NCBI GenBank assembly: GCA_965603395.1
Contig: CBFDCV010000004.1
Span: 1-34,765, forward strand
Direction of reading: 5' to 3'
Source of the DNA: CAYSWS01 sp965603395
Lineage (GTDB): Bacteria > Patescibacteriota > WWE3 > UBA101185 > UBA10185
DNA length: 34,765 nt
Shown: piece after piece, positions 1 to 8,052 of the stretch
Layout: each line of letters opens with the position of its first letter
How positions within the stretch are numbered: the stretch's first letter is position 1
Notes under the pieces: generated by a model
Databases searched by the model: none
Told to the model about the DNA's origin: nothing
What the model saw: the letters and a program-made list of their open reading frames with translations, nothing else
Position numbers and translations under genes: made by a program

Positions 1-77
1 ATAGAGGTACATTATTTCTATTTTCTTGAAATTTTTCTTGAGGCATATTTATGTGCAGATTATACACCCAAAATTAA

Positions 78-140
78 GTGTTGACAAGACACTAAGTGTA
101 GTGTATAAATTACACATTACATAGTGTGCACATAACACTA
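78..140. promoter_or_regulatory. Cluster of GTGT/ACAC inverted repeats (putative operators)
   Basis: Several overlapping inverted repeats are built from the same half-site. GTGT (78-81) pairs with ACAC (89-92). ACACT (89-93) and AGTGT (95-99) flank one base. GTGTA (101-105) pairs with TACAC (111-115) across the -10 box. TAGTGT (122-127) pairs with ACACTA (135-140), and a TGTGCACA palindrome lies at 125-132. They cover the promoter of the downstream operon from the -35 to past the expected transcript start, so a repressor could block it. The regulator is not encoded in the window. The repeats are seen directly; the operator role is inferred. Confidence 0.55.
81..109 (+). promoter_or_regulatory. 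Sigma70-type promoter of the TerY/NAD-salvage operon
   Basis: A perfect TTGACA -35 (81-86), a 17-bp spacer and a TATAAA -10 (104-109) lie 75 bp before the first gene, predicting a start near 116 and a leader of about 70 nt. A second TTGACA at 150-155 has no matching -10 and is probably not a promoter. Confidence 0.75.
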
Positions 141-184
141 TTAAGTACGTTGACATTAGAATAAACAAATAAAGGAGATTAACG

Positions 185-955
185 ATGTGTTTTTCGATGA
201 AAAGAGGTTTAATAGCCGGAAGGCATCATATTGTCTACGGTATGAACTGCCAAGACTCGCTCTGTGCAAAAACCTTCAAGCGTCACAAAGATACCTGCCA
301 CATAGGTGTTGTAGCTGATGGCTGCGGAGAAGGGACAAGAAGCGAAGTCGGTGCACACATGGCTACCAGTTTTCTAATTCAGAGAATGGAAGAGTTACTA
401 ATGGAAGGCAAGGCTGCTGAAGAAATTCCCACAAAGTTGTTTCACGACTTGTTGAGATTCCTTCATGGGCAAATGGCCGGTCTTGCACTAATGTATAACT
501 CTTACCAAGCCGCCGTGCAGTTCATTAAAGATCACATGCTCTTTACTGTTTTAGGTTTTATCATAACTCCTAAAACAACCGTGATCTTCGCTTTGGGCGA
601 TGGCGTGATAGTCCTTAACGATATGATCGATGTCAGGGATGAAAATAATCATCCTTTCTACATCTCATATCACCTGGTAGATAAAAGTTACCTGGTAAAC
701 AAAGGAGCTCCCCTTCCACTCAAGTTTGATACTTATATATTTCCCACCGAATATCTGGAAAGACTAGCCGTGGGAACTGATGCTTGGGCAGATGAAATGG
801 GAGTTCTTCTCTCCCTTTGGGATGAGAAACTGTGCAAAAGCGTACAAAGAACAATGAACTTGCTGTCCAAAAAGGAAAAGCGGTTCAAAGATGACGCTGC
901 CATAATCACAGCGGCAAGACAAAAGGAGGTGGCTGATGAAAGTGAAAGTGGATAA
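185..955 (+). CDS. PP2C-family serine/threonine phosphatase of a TerY-P triad
   Basis: A 256-residue cytoplasmic protein phosphatase of the PP2C type, expected to use two metal ions to dephosphorylate Ser/Thr. Visible metal-site motifs are VADGCGEG (D45 with following glycines), ALGDG (D139), VGTDAWAD (D199) and the C-terminal DDAAI (D236-D237), in the usual PP2C order. There is no signal peptide or membrane segment. The start at 185 follows a good ribosome site, AAAGGAG, 8 nt upstream. The kinase gene begins inside its 3' end (20-bp overlap), so the two are translationally coupled. A phosphatase, a zinc-ribbon kinase and a TerY-like vWA protein together match the TerY-P triad known from tellurite/stress-response loci. 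The likely targets are the partner kinase, the vWA protein or the NAD-salvage enzymes, which is inference. Confidence 0.85.
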   Translation: MCFSMKRGLIAGRHHIVYGMNCQDSLCAKTFKRHKDTCHIGVVADGCGEGTRSEVGAHMATSFLIQRMEELLMEGKAAEEIPTKLFHDLLRFLHGQMAGLALMYNSYQAAVQFIKDHMLFTVLGFIITPKTTVIFALGDGVIVLNDMIDVRDENNHPFYISYHLVDKSYLVNKGAPLPLKFDTYIFPTEYLERLAVGTDAWADEMGVLLSLWDEKLCKSVQRTMNLLSKKEKRFKDDAAIITAARQKEVADESESG

Positions 956-2822
956 CAAAACAGTTGATATAGCCAAAATGGAAGTAATAGGATCAGGTGG
1001 AGAGGGTTTAGTGGTGAAAACCAAGCTTAATGGCTCAGGCCCTACAGCTTTAAAGGTTTACCACCAACCATCAAAACTTCGATCCAAAAAACTTACCGCC
1101 TTTTTCAAACACCAATGGAACCTCCCCACCAGCAAAATAGCTCTCCCTCAAAAACCTGTTTATAACATGAGCGGAGATCTGATAGTGGGAGTGACCATGC
1201 CTTACTTAGGTACCGGGTTTGAAGAGGTAGCGCTTTTTTCTAACCGGAAGAGGCGCCTTGCTTACGGAGTTACAACTAAAAGTGTGATGGAAATCTTCCT
1301 AGACGGTCATCAAGCTTTGGAAAAGATCCACGCAGAAGGACTGGTGGTAGGAGATTTAAACGACCTTAACGTTTTATTCAGAGGAAACGAAATGCTCTGG
1401 ATAGACGTTGATGCTTGGCAATTCGGTGCATTTGCGTGCCCGGTAGCTACGTTGGAATTTCTGGATCCTGCACTTTACGGTATAGATCTTTCCAAAAAAC
1501 CTGTCTTCAAAGATGCCCACGATTGGTATTCTTTTGCGGTTATGCTCTTTAGAAGTTTGCTATTGGTACACCCTTACGGAGGTGTACACAAACAATACAA
1601 ATCTCTACAAAAAAGAGCTAAGAATAAGGTAACCGCTCTAGATTCAGGTGTGAAATATCCCAAAATTGCTTTTTCTCCGGATATTCTTTCCGATGAACTG
1701 GCAGATGAGTTTCTCAAGATCTTTAAGAGCAACTCAAGAGGTATTTTTCCAAAAACATTGCTGATGGAATATCTTCACAGCCTGACCGAATGCCAAAGCT
1801 GTCACACCTTTTACCCATCCGGCCGGACCGATTGTCCTGTCTGTAACCGCAGAACTCTGGTTATCATCTCACAGCCCGTAGTGGAAACCATGGACGTCCG
1901 TGCTACACAAATGTTTACTACTCAAGGTAATATTGTGTACACCAAAGTCCAGGGAAATAAAATATTTGCGATTTCTCATTACAAAAATAAGGCTGTGCTA
2001 CACATAGTAAACAAAGATGGTACAACCAAAGACGTGGAGCTTGGAAGAGAGAGAGCACAGATTAGATATGCAATAGCAGATAATCTGTTGGCAATAAATC
2101 CTATTCACTCTCCAAAATTAACGATTTTGGACATTAACCGGGATCCTCCAAAGATACTTCAACAAAGTGTCACGGAAATATTTACCCCCAGCCGCAAGGC
2201 AGCCTTTCAAGTTACCGGAAATAAGATAATAAGGATGGTGGGTGGAAATATCATGGCTATGGAGAAAGGAGGAATAAATGTAATCGAAAGACATATAAGA
2301 AATGGGATGCCAAACCAAACATGGTTTGCGGCTAACAACCAAATAGATGAGTTGCAGCTTTTTGGTTTTATACAAGTGCTGCGGGAACGCAAGTACTGGG
2401 CCTATTTCAATGGTAGGCATTTTGAACCAAAAATCCCAAAACTTGACGACAACGAGGGTTTAGTGGACATCTCTGTAAGATTCTCAACCAACAGTATCCT
2501 ACTAAGAAAAAAGACTCAACGGAACGGAGTTGATTATATTAGAACAGATACGGTAGATGAGAAGGGAGAGGTCTTCTATTCAAATCAGATTAAACTAGAG
2601 GATCATCCGGTAAATTCAATTCACGGACAGGCTTACTCCAGTGGCATTTTGATTCATGCAACTGATGACGGAATCCTGCAGGAAAGAGTTGCGGGTACAG
2701 GGCTTAAGTCCTTCCCGCAAACGGAGCCTTTTGTAAAGGAGGGTGATGCTCTCTTTAAATTCAGGAAGGGTTTGCTGGTTGTTGGATCAAGTACAATTAC
2801 CTATCTGGAACTGACTAAGTAA
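936..2822 (+). CDS. Protein kinase with C4 zinc ribbon and long C-terminal domain (TerY-P triad kinase)
   Basis: A 628-residue protein. Residues 1-280 form a divergent protein-kinase fold: glycine loop GSGGEG (19-24), ATP-binding lysine in ALKVY (K40), catalytic loop GDLNDLNVL (D140, N145) and a DVD motif in place of DFG (157-159). A C4 zinc ribbon follows (C286, C289, C300, C303). The last 320 residues look beta-rich with spaced hydrophobic strands, possibly a propeller-like sensor or partner-binding domain, but I recognise no family there. Kinase plus C4 ribbon is the signature of the TerY-P triad kinase. The start is preceded by AAAAGGAGG. It overlaps the phosphatase gene by 20 bp and ends 12 bp before the nicotinamidase gene, so all three share one mRNA. 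Substrates cannot be read from the sequence. Confidence 0.85.
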   Translation: MKVKVDNKTVDIAKMEVIGSGGEGLVVKTKLNGSGPTALKVYHQPSKLRSKKLTAFFKHQWNLPTSKIALPQKPVYNMSGDLIVGVTMPYLGTGFEEVALFSNRKRRLAYGVTTKSVMEIFLDGHQALEKIHAEGLVVGDLNDLNVLFRGNEMLWIDVDAWQFGAFACPVATLEFLDPALYGIDLSKKPVFKDAHDWYSFAVMLFRSLLLVHPYGGVHKQYKSLQKRAKNKVTALDSGVKYPKIAFSPDILSDELADEFLKIFKSNSRGIFPKTLLMEYLHSLTECQSCHTFYPSGRTDCPVCNRRTLVIISQPVVETMDVRATQMFTTQGNIVYTKVQGNKIFAISHYKNKAVLHIVNKDGTTKDVELGRERAQIRYAIADNLLAINPIHSPKLTILDINRDPPKILQQSVTEIFTPSRKAAFQVTGNKIIRMVGGNIMAMEKGGINVIERHIRNGMPNQTWFAANNQIDELQLFGFIQVLRERKYWAYFNGRHFEPKIPKLDDNEGLVDISVRFSTNSILLRKKTQRNGVDYIRTDTVDEKGEVFYSNQIKLEDHPVNSIHGQAYSSGILIHATDDGILQERVAGTGLKSFPQTEPFVKEGDALFKFRKGLLVVGSSTITYLELTK

Positions 2823-2834
2823 AAGGAGATTACA

Positions 2835-3770
2835 ATGAACGTCAAGAATTTTCCCCAACTGTATAAGGAAGACGATGTGTACAACGATTACACTCCCAGG
2901 ATCCAAGAGTTCATGGCTTTAGGTGCACGATCAGGACTGCCTTTAGCTGCCAAGGACGCTGTCCGGGGCGCTCTTGTGATCATCGACATGCAAAACGATT
3001 TTGTCCGACCACACGGAGCCCTGCCGGTTCCCGGAGCTGAGGATGATGTAAAGCGTTTGGTTGAGTTTATCTACACTAACGCTGCGGAAATAACCGCTAT
3101 TTACATTACCCTGGATTCTCACTACCCTCTACAGATCTTTTATAGTGAGTGGTGGGAAAATCCCCAAACCGGCGAACATCCGAATCCTTTCACCGTAGTC
3201 ACCGCAAATGACATCAAAAGCGGTGCTTGGCGAGCCCGTATTGATCCCGTTTGGTCACATAAGTACGTGATGGAGCTGGAAAAAGCGGGTAAGAAATCTC
3301 TCATGATCTGGCCCAAACACACTATGGTGGGTACTTGGGGACACAACCTGGTCCCGGCTCTAGCCGAAGCTATCGCTTGGCACGGGGCCGCTAGAATGAC
3401 TCAACCCAACTACCTCACTAAAGGAGATGTTCCACAAACAGAGCGTTACGGCGCCTTTTCTTCTGAAGTGGAATATGCCGGTAATCCCCGCGGTGGTACC
3501 GATACATTAGTACTGGACGCCATTGGGAAGTTTGACCGGACCTGGTGGGCAGGAGAGGCTGAGACACACTGTGTGTTGGAAAGCCAATCCCAAGCCGTAA
3601 ACTACTTCCAGAGTCAACCTGACGTTTTGGAAAGTATGTTCTTCTTGATGGACTGCACAAGCCCAATCTTGCATCCCGACATTGATTTTGTAGGGATCGC
3701 TCAAAAAGAACAAGACCGTATGGAGAGCTTAGGTGTCAAGTTGGTAAAAAGCACCGACACCATCAAATGA
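2835..3770 (+). CDS. Nicotinamidase-like cysteine hydrolase (isochorismatase superfamily)
   Basis: A 311-residue enzyme resembling nicotinamidase, which hydrolyses nicotinamide to nicotinate and ammonia. The triad is visible: D51 in IIDMQNDF, K196 in LTKGD and nucleophile C246 in AETHCVLES. The metal-site pattern DSH (D94, H96) and WPKH (H162) is also present. It is longer than typical PncA (about 180-210 residues), with about 40 extra N-terminal residues and an insertion around 100-145 rich in Trp/Asn/Pro. That could mean altered specificity, so the pncA symbol is withheld. Nicotinate phosphoribosyltransferase lies two genes downstream, which supports an NAD-salvage role. A strong ribosome site (AAAAGGAG) precedes the ATG. 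Its base composition is clearly more GC-rich than neighbouring housekeeping genes. It ends in TGA followed by a stable hairpin. Confidence 0.8.
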   Translation: MNVKNFPQLYKEDDVYNDYTPRIQEFMALGARSGLPLAAKDAVRGALVIIDMQNDFVRPHGALPVPGAEDDVKRLVEFIYTNAAEITAIYITLDSHYPLQIFYSEWWENPQTGEHPNPFTVVTANDIKSGAWRARIDPVWSHKYVMELEKAGKKSLMIWPKHTMVGTWGHNLVPALAEAIAWHGAARMTQPNYLTKGDVPQTERYGAFSSEVEYAGNPRGGTDTLVLDAIGKFDRTWWAGEAETHCVLESQSQAVNYFQSQPDVLESMFFLMDCTSPILHPDIDFVGIAQKEQDRMESLGVKLVKSTDTIK

Positions 3771-3786
3771 CGCTTTGCTATCGATA

Positions 3787-3816
3787 AGAGAGAGGGTGTC
3801 CCCTCGCCCTCTCTTT
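3787..3816 (+). terminator. Intercistronic hairpin between nicotinamidase and vWA genes
   Basis: A 12-bp stem (3787-3798 with 3805-3816, two G-U pairs) closes a 6-nt loop. Only a short TTTCT follows and the next ribosome site comes 12 nt later. It could be a leaky terminator or an mRNA-stabilising element that sets different expression levels inside the operon. Confidence 0.55.
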
Positions 3817-3837
3817 CTACAATAACGGGAGGTTAAA

Positions 3838-4617
3838 ATGAACAGTTCAATTAGTAATGTAAACGATGCAAAAGATGTTTTGGATGCTGCTTTGCAGGAC
3901 GGCGATCTTAGCAAGCAATCACACGCCATCCTAGTGGAAAACCTGGATACCCTAACTACTTTGGGTGCACAGGGAGTAGCTCCGGAAGATCTGCTGGAAG
4001 ACCGCGTCACTTTGTTCGTACCTATCATGGATCACACCGGATCACGTGCTCACGAGGCTGATCTGATGAGATCCGAGTACAACAACATGCTTGAGTCTTT
4101 GAAACTCAGCAGCGCCAGTGACACGATTCTGGTGTCCAGCTGGTTGTTTGACACATCTAGCAGCCTTCTCCATGGTTTTGTTTCCTTGGAAGATGCAGTT
4201 GAGTTGGACGAGTCCAACTACAAACCTTGGGACATGACAGCTCTTTACGATGCTGTCCTCAATGTCTTCACCAGCACCGCTACTTACACTAAAACCTTAC
4301 TTGATCAAGGTTACCGAGTGAAAGTGGTCATTGCAGTTCTCACCGACGGCGATGATAACGCCAGCTTCATTTCTCCAAATGATGTCCGCAAGGTAGCCGA
4401 AGATCTCCTCAATCAGGAAATCTACGTGCTGGCCTTGGTGGCTTTTGGCACTGGTTTTGCCTTTGATGCAGCTGATGCCATGGGTTTCCCGGCAGAAAAC
4501 GTCATTGAGTATGGCCGCGATCAACGGGACATCCGTCATGCTTTCCATCTGGTCAGCAGCTCGGTTATCCGCCAGAGCCAAACTCAAATAGGCACTTCCA
4601 CCAGTTTTTTCAATTAA
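3838..4617 (+). CDS. TerY-like von Willebrand factor A protein
   Basis: A 259-residue cytoplasmic vWA-domain protein. The metal-ion-dependent adhesion site is intact: D65-x-T67-x-S69 in MDHTGS, T134 in WDMTALYDAV and D170 in VLTDGDD. The TDGDDN segment and the preceding AVL strand are typical of the TerY branch. A helical N-terminal stretch (about 1-55) precedes the vWA domain. TerY proteins are thought to be scaffolds or substrates whose state is set by the companion kinase and phosphatase, both encoded just upstream. GGGAGG lies 6 nt before the ATG. Hairpins flank the gene on both sides. Codon use is GC-rich compared with most of the window, like the nicotinamidase gene, which may reflect high expression. 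The fold is clear; the cellular role is inferred from context. Confidence 0.87.
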   Translation: MNSSISNVNDAKDVLDAALQDGDLSKQSHAILVENLDTLTTLGAQGVAPEDLLEDRVTLFVPIMDHTGSRAHEADLMRSEYNNMLESLKLSSASDTILVSSWLFDTSSSLLHGFVSLEDAVELDESNYKPWDMTALYDAVLNVFTSTATYTKTLLDQGYRVKVVIAVLTDGDDNASFISPNDVRKVAEDLLNQEIYVLALVAFGTGFAFDAADAMGFPAENVIEYGRDQRDIRHAFHLVSSSVIRQSQTQIGTSTSFFN

Positions 4618-4633
4618 ATTAGTGGTCTGCCTA

Positions 4634-4670
4634 GGGGCAGCAAAACTTGTAACAAAAGTTTTGCTGCTCC
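4634..4670 (+). terminator. Hairpin after the vWA gene
   Basis: A nearly perfect 15-bp stem (4634-4648 with 4656-4670, one G-U pair) closes a 7-nt loop. The following sequence, gctcttcattattt, is only moderately T-rich, so this is either a partial terminator or a 3' stability hairpin. Genes upstream and downstream share style and strand, and no good promoter is obvious before 4732, so read-through is plausible. Confidence 0.6.
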
Positions 4671-4731
4671 GCTCTTCATTATTTAGGACTTATCACAAAT
4701 TGAATAAAAAACTTAAAAAAGGAGAATTGAG

Positions 4732-5910
4732 ATGAATTCCGTCATAGTTTCACTTCTAGAAAACGATCTGTACAAATTCACCATGCAACAGTTAATTCTG
4801 AGAATGTTTCCCAAGGTAAATGTCCGGTATGAACTCATCAATAGGGGTAAAACACAATTTCCTGAGGGTTTTGCAGAAAAGGTTAGAAATCAGGTAAAGG
4901 TGGTTGAAAAGCTCAGATTCAGAAAGGAAGAGCTTGATTTCTTAAGAAGTTCTTGTCCGTTCCTAAAAGAAACTTACCTTGAATGGCTAAGCCAATTCAA
5001 ACCTGATCCTTCCCATGTAAAAGTTTCGCAAAGAAAAGGGAATCTGAAAATAGCAGTGGAGGGCCCTTGGTACCAAACCATTTACTGGGAAGTACCGCTC
5101 ATGGCCATTATTTCTGAGCTTTACTTTAAAGAGATGGGAAGTACGCCAGAGGGAGGATGGAAACTCAGAGCTGCCGAAAAAGGAAACCATCTAAGAACCA
5201 ACGGATGTAAATTTGCTGATTTTGGTTTACGAAGAAGATTTTCTTCTCAAGTTCACGATGAGCTCGTACAAACCATGATGAAGTACAGCAAAAGACCGAC
5301 GGATGAGGGAGGTTTTGTAGGCACTAGCAATGTGTACTTAGCTTACAAACACGGTCTAAGGCCCATAGGGACTATGGCTCATGAATTGGCAATGGTGTTG
5401 GCTGTAATATACGGCTTCCAATCAGCCAACGAGAAGCTTTTAGAGCTGTGGGCTGAAGAATTTGGAGGTAAGCTTGGCATAGCTCTTACAGATACGTTCA
5501 CAACGGATGTGTTTTTGAGAAGCTTTGATCGAAAACTGGCCATGTTGTTTGACGGTGTCCGGCAAGATTCAGGATCCCCCATAGAGTTCGCTGATAAACT
5601 TGTAGCTCACTACCAAGATCTTGGTATAGACCCCATCTCCAAAACCATAGTCTTCAGTGATGGTCTTAACTACGTTAACGCCGTAGAAATAAATAGACAC
5701 TGCCACGGAAAGATCAAATGCTCGTTTGGTATTGGGACAAATTTCACAAATGACGTGGGTGCTAAACCCTTAAACATTGTGATCAAGGTAACATTAGCTC
5801 AAAAACCGGGCTGGCCTTGGACTCCCGCTATCAAACTCTCCGATGCCCCGGGAAAAATCACAGGAGACACAAAAATGGCAGATACTGCCAAAAAGCTTCT
5901 GGGTGTATAA
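4732..5910 (+). CDS. pncB: Nicotinate phosphoribosyltransferase
   Basis: A 392-residue enzyme, the normal family length. It joins nicotinate and PRPP, with ATP hydrolysis, to make nicotinate mononucleotide, the entry step of NAD salvage. Family marks include the N-terminal NDLYKFTMQQ, the phosphorylatable histidine in GTMAHELAM (H217), DGVRQDSGSP, the phosphate-binding FSDGLN and FGIGTNFTND. The N-terminal KFTMQQ and YELINRG segments match bacterial PncB closely. Together with the nicotinamidase-like gene it would convert nicotinamide to NaMN. No NaMN adenylyltransferase or NAD synthetase is in the window, so the rest of the route must lie elsewhere or be supplied from outside. The ribosome site AAAAAAGGAG precedes the ATG. 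An intrinsic terminator closes the operon at 5928-5980. Confidence 0.93.
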   Translation: MNSVIVSLLENDLYKFTMQQLILRMFPKVNVRYELINRGKTQFPEGFAEKVRNQVKVVEKLRFRKEELDFLRSSCPFLKETYLEWLSQFKPDPSHVKVSQRKGNLKIAVEGPWYQTIYWEVPLMAIISELYFKEMGSTPEGGWKLRAAEKGNHLRTNGCKFADFGLRRRFSSQVHDELVQTMMKYSKRPTDEGGFVGTSNVYLAYKHGLRPIGTMAHELAMVLAVIYGFQSANEKLLELWAEEFGGKLGIALTDTFTTDVFLRSFDRKLAMLFDGVRQDSGSPIEFADKLVAHYQDLGIDPISKTIVFSDGLNYVNAVEINRHCHGKIKCSFGIGTNFTNDVGAKPLNIVIKVTLAQKPGWPWTPAIKLSDAPGKITGDTKMADTAKKLLGV

Positions 5911-5927
5911 ATATCCGAGGGGTTAAT

Positions 5928-5980
5928 AACCGCTTCTTTGCATAGATTTAAATTCTAATCATGCGCAGGGGCGGTTTTTT
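5928..5980 (+). terminator. Intrinsic terminator of the TerY/NAD operon
   Basis: AACCGC (5928-5933) pairs with GCGGTT (5971-5976), followed by a run of T. An inner stem formed by TGCAT...ATGCG and GATT/AATC brings the outer arms together. It lies 17 bp after the pncB stop. Confidence 0.7.
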
Positions 5981-5983
5981 CTG

Positions 5984-6031
5984 TAAAAAAATAATGGAGG
6001 GCACAAAGAGTTGTTTTTCTCTATGCCCTCC
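5984..6031 (-). terminator. Intrinsic terminator of the 84-residue protein gene
   Basis: On the minus strand GGAGGGCA (6031-6024) pairs with TGCCCTCC (6003-5996), with a further AGAG/CTCT pairing inside. The transcript then runs into ATTATTTTTTT. It abuts the terminator of the opposing pncB operon. Confidence 0.75.
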
Positions 6032-6058
6032 GAGAGGAGGAGATAATGCAAAAAATAG

Positions 6059-6313
6059 TCAATCGATTCTTGTTATCTCAATCTTATTTCCCTCTGATTC
6101 AATACGGAAGGTCCCCTTCCAATCTTTAAACGAAATTTCCTGCACAAAATCATCAGTTTTAAACACGCCTTTCATACCTTCAAACTCTACTACTGCTGAC
6201 TCCCCAACCAAAAGACGCTCTGCCGCTGCCACTACTTTGTAGTACTCGATATTTAAATAGTAGTCAAGCCGAGCGAAAACGTCCTCTTTATGCGAAGGTG
6301 TTATAAAAGACAT
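6059..6313 (-). CDS. Small acidic protein of unknown function
   Basis: An 84-residue soluble protein with no signal peptide or membrane segment. I do not recognise its family. The sequence alternates charged and hydrophobic residues in a beta-rich pattern after an N-terminal helix (about 8-40). The reading frame is supported by AGGAGA 6 nt upstream of the ATG, by its own intrinsic terminator downstream, and by a possible TATACT -10 about 40 nt upstream. The opposite-strand frame here lacks such signals. Like the neighbouring operon, it uses a Shine-Dalgarno leader. Confidence 0.65.
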   Translation of the reverse strand: MSFITPSHKEDVFARLDYYLNIEYYKVVAAAERLLVGESAVVEFEGMKGVFKTDDFVQEISFKDWKGTFRIESEGNKIEITRID

Positions 6314-6383
6314 CTCATTTCTCCTATTCTATGCTATGGGTTATTAGTAGTATATAATGGTTTTTAAGTTCTGGCAAATCGGT

Positions 6384-7997
6384 TTACGGTTGTTTTTCCA
6401 GGCACCAGCTGCCTACGTAGGCTTCTTTTCCTACAAGATCGTATAAAAACGAGGGGTATCGTTGGTTATAAACAAGTAAATTTAAGTTGTTTTTTGCCCT
6501 GGGAATGCTTTTTTTGTGCACGTTATATGGTTTTTTCCTTTCTATAAGCCTTTTATCCACAAAATCCTCGAGTTTTTGGGTTATTTCTAAGAGCTTGCAG
6601 TCCGTATCTAAAGTATATTCCTGTACATAACACTCCTTATCATAAGCGCCTTTTCTTTCTATTAACCCCGTAAAATCATTTTCTTTTTGTGTAACAATGT
6701 AATCGATATAAGTATCATTAAGCTGAATCTGCCTTACATAGCCGGTTTTTTCTGAAAGTGCCCGAACTTGCTGCCATTTTATTCTATTTTTAGCGGAAAA
6801 TTCCCATTGCAAAGCAAAACTAATAAAGATTAAAACGGAGGTAGTAAAAATTACGCGCTTACTAACAAATATATTCTTCGAAAACTTTTTCAGAAACAGC
6901 AAAAAGAAACAAACAAAGCTTGGTAATAAATACCTATCGTAAAAATCAGAAGAAACCAACAAAACAAAACAGTTCATTAACCCGAGCGACAGTAAAAACA
7001 TATCTTGTTTCTCCCACTTAAGTTTTGCTTTTCTTACTAATTCTGCTAGAAAAAACGCTCCCTTAGCTAAAGCAAAAGCTACCGTTACACAAAACCACAA
7101 TTTGAAAAATATGTTATCGAATAAACTGAAATTGATCCTAAAATCCGACTTAGCATGCAGGCCTTCCAGATACAACACGTTTCCTACCGGAAAAATATTA
7201 TAATTGTAGAGAAAAATAGTAAAAATGCTCGCAGTAGCCAAGAACACAAGCTGTTTTCTCACTGTATTAATCTTTACCCTTAAACCTAAAAACAAGGGAA
7301 ACATAAATAAGGGAATGTAGTGCCACGACAAAAGCCACAAGTTTATTCGTCCTAAAACTTGCTCAGGCAATATAAACATCCTATTTGAGCCGTAATCAGG
7401 CCAGATATGTGGTATGTAAAACCCTAAAAATACTGCCAGCAAAACCGTGAACCCCGTCAGCCACCGGATTTTTTCAGCTTTTGATTTTTTCAATATGTAT
7501 TTTTCGAACAAAAACCCTGCTACAAACGCTAATCCAACAAAAACCCCCACTTGCCTTACCAAAGCCGCAACCAAAGTAAACGCGGAAGCAAAAATTATAT
7601 CAGTATACAAAGATGTTTTCTCATACTTGAGAAAAAAGTAGATAGCTAAAATCATGAACGTCAGCAGGTAGTTATCAGTCATGAAACTAAAGGCTGAGGT
7701 GAAAACCAAAGGATTAAAAATGTAGAGTAAAGAACTAACTACAATTAATTTTTTATTCAACTTAAAATGTTTTAGAATTTTTATAAATCCCCACAAACCA
7801 AGCAGAGTAATTAGAATGGTTAGAATCTGCAAAGATACAAAACCCGAACCAAAAAACTTACTCCAGATAAAACCCAAAAAACCTTGTGATAAAAAAGAGG
7901 GGTCCAATTCGGCATTCAACTTGAGGATCCCTTGGTTAAACGCTTCGATTTGCCTAACAAAAACCCAATCATCGTTTACGGGGTAATTTCCAATCAT
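6384..7997 (-). CDS. Polytopic GT-C-type membrane glycosyltransferase
   Basis: A 537-residue protein with about 10-12 hydrophobic segments through residue 390, then a soluble C-terminal part of about 145 residues. Near the N-terminus NDDWVFVRQ carries the paired acidic residues placed in the first extracytoplasmic loop of the GT-C/PMT-ArnT class (GT39/GT83-like). Such enzymes transfer a sugar from a polyprenyl-phosphate carrier to an acceptor outside the membrane. The adjacent, divergently transcribed prenyl diphosphate synthase and the glycan genes at 14583-17425 fit that idea. No donor can be assigned. A TAAAAT box 8 nt before the ATG and no ribosome site suggest a leaderless mRNA. Very AT-rich. 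It could alternatively be an uncharacterised membrane protein with the same topology. Confidence 0.7.
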   Translation of the reverse strand: MIGNYPVNDDWVFVRQIEAFNQGILKLNAELDPSFLSQGFLGFIWSKFFGSGFVSLQILTILITLLGLWGFIKILKHFKLNKKLIVVSSLLYIFNPLVFTSAFSFMTDNYLLTFMILAIYFFLKYEKTSLYTDIIFASAFTLVAALVRQVGVFVGLAFVAGFLFEKYILKKSKAEKIRWLTGFTVLLAVFLGFYIPHIWPDYGSNRMFILPEQVLGRINLWLLSWHYIPLFMFPLFLGLRVKINTVRKQLVFLATASIFTIFLYNYNIFPVGNVLYLEGLHAKSDFRINFSLFDNIFFKLWFCVTVAFALAKGAFFLAELVRKAKLKWEKQDMFLLSLGLMNCFVLLVSSDFYDRYLLPSFVCFFLLFLKKFSKNIFVSKRVIFTTSVLIFISFALQWEFSAKNRIKWQQVRALSEKTGYVRQIQLNDTYIDYIVTQKENDFTGLIERKGAYDKECYVQEYTLDTDCKLLEITQKLEDFVDKRLIERKKPYNVHKKSIPRAKNNLNLLVYNQRYPSFLYDLVGKEAYVGSWCLEKQP

Positions 7998-8052
7998 ATG
8001 AATATATTTTACACTTTTAACTAAAATCCTTCGCCAAAATCAAAAAGCACAG

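Noticed and set aside
150..178. Second promoter at TTGACA 150-155
   Set aside because: No -10 box lies at the right distance; the position falls on the ribosome-binding site.
3768..3836. Read-through of TGA (recoded UGA) at the end of the nicotinamidase-like gene
   Set aside because: The frame would run through a strong hairpin and stop in the next ribosome site, and TGA also ends the thioredoxin gene at 11165-11167 in a normal stop/start overlap.
5961..6242. A 93-codon plus-strand frame after pncB
   Set aside because: It starts inside the pncB terminator and overlaps the better supported minus-strand gene with its own ribosome site and terminator.
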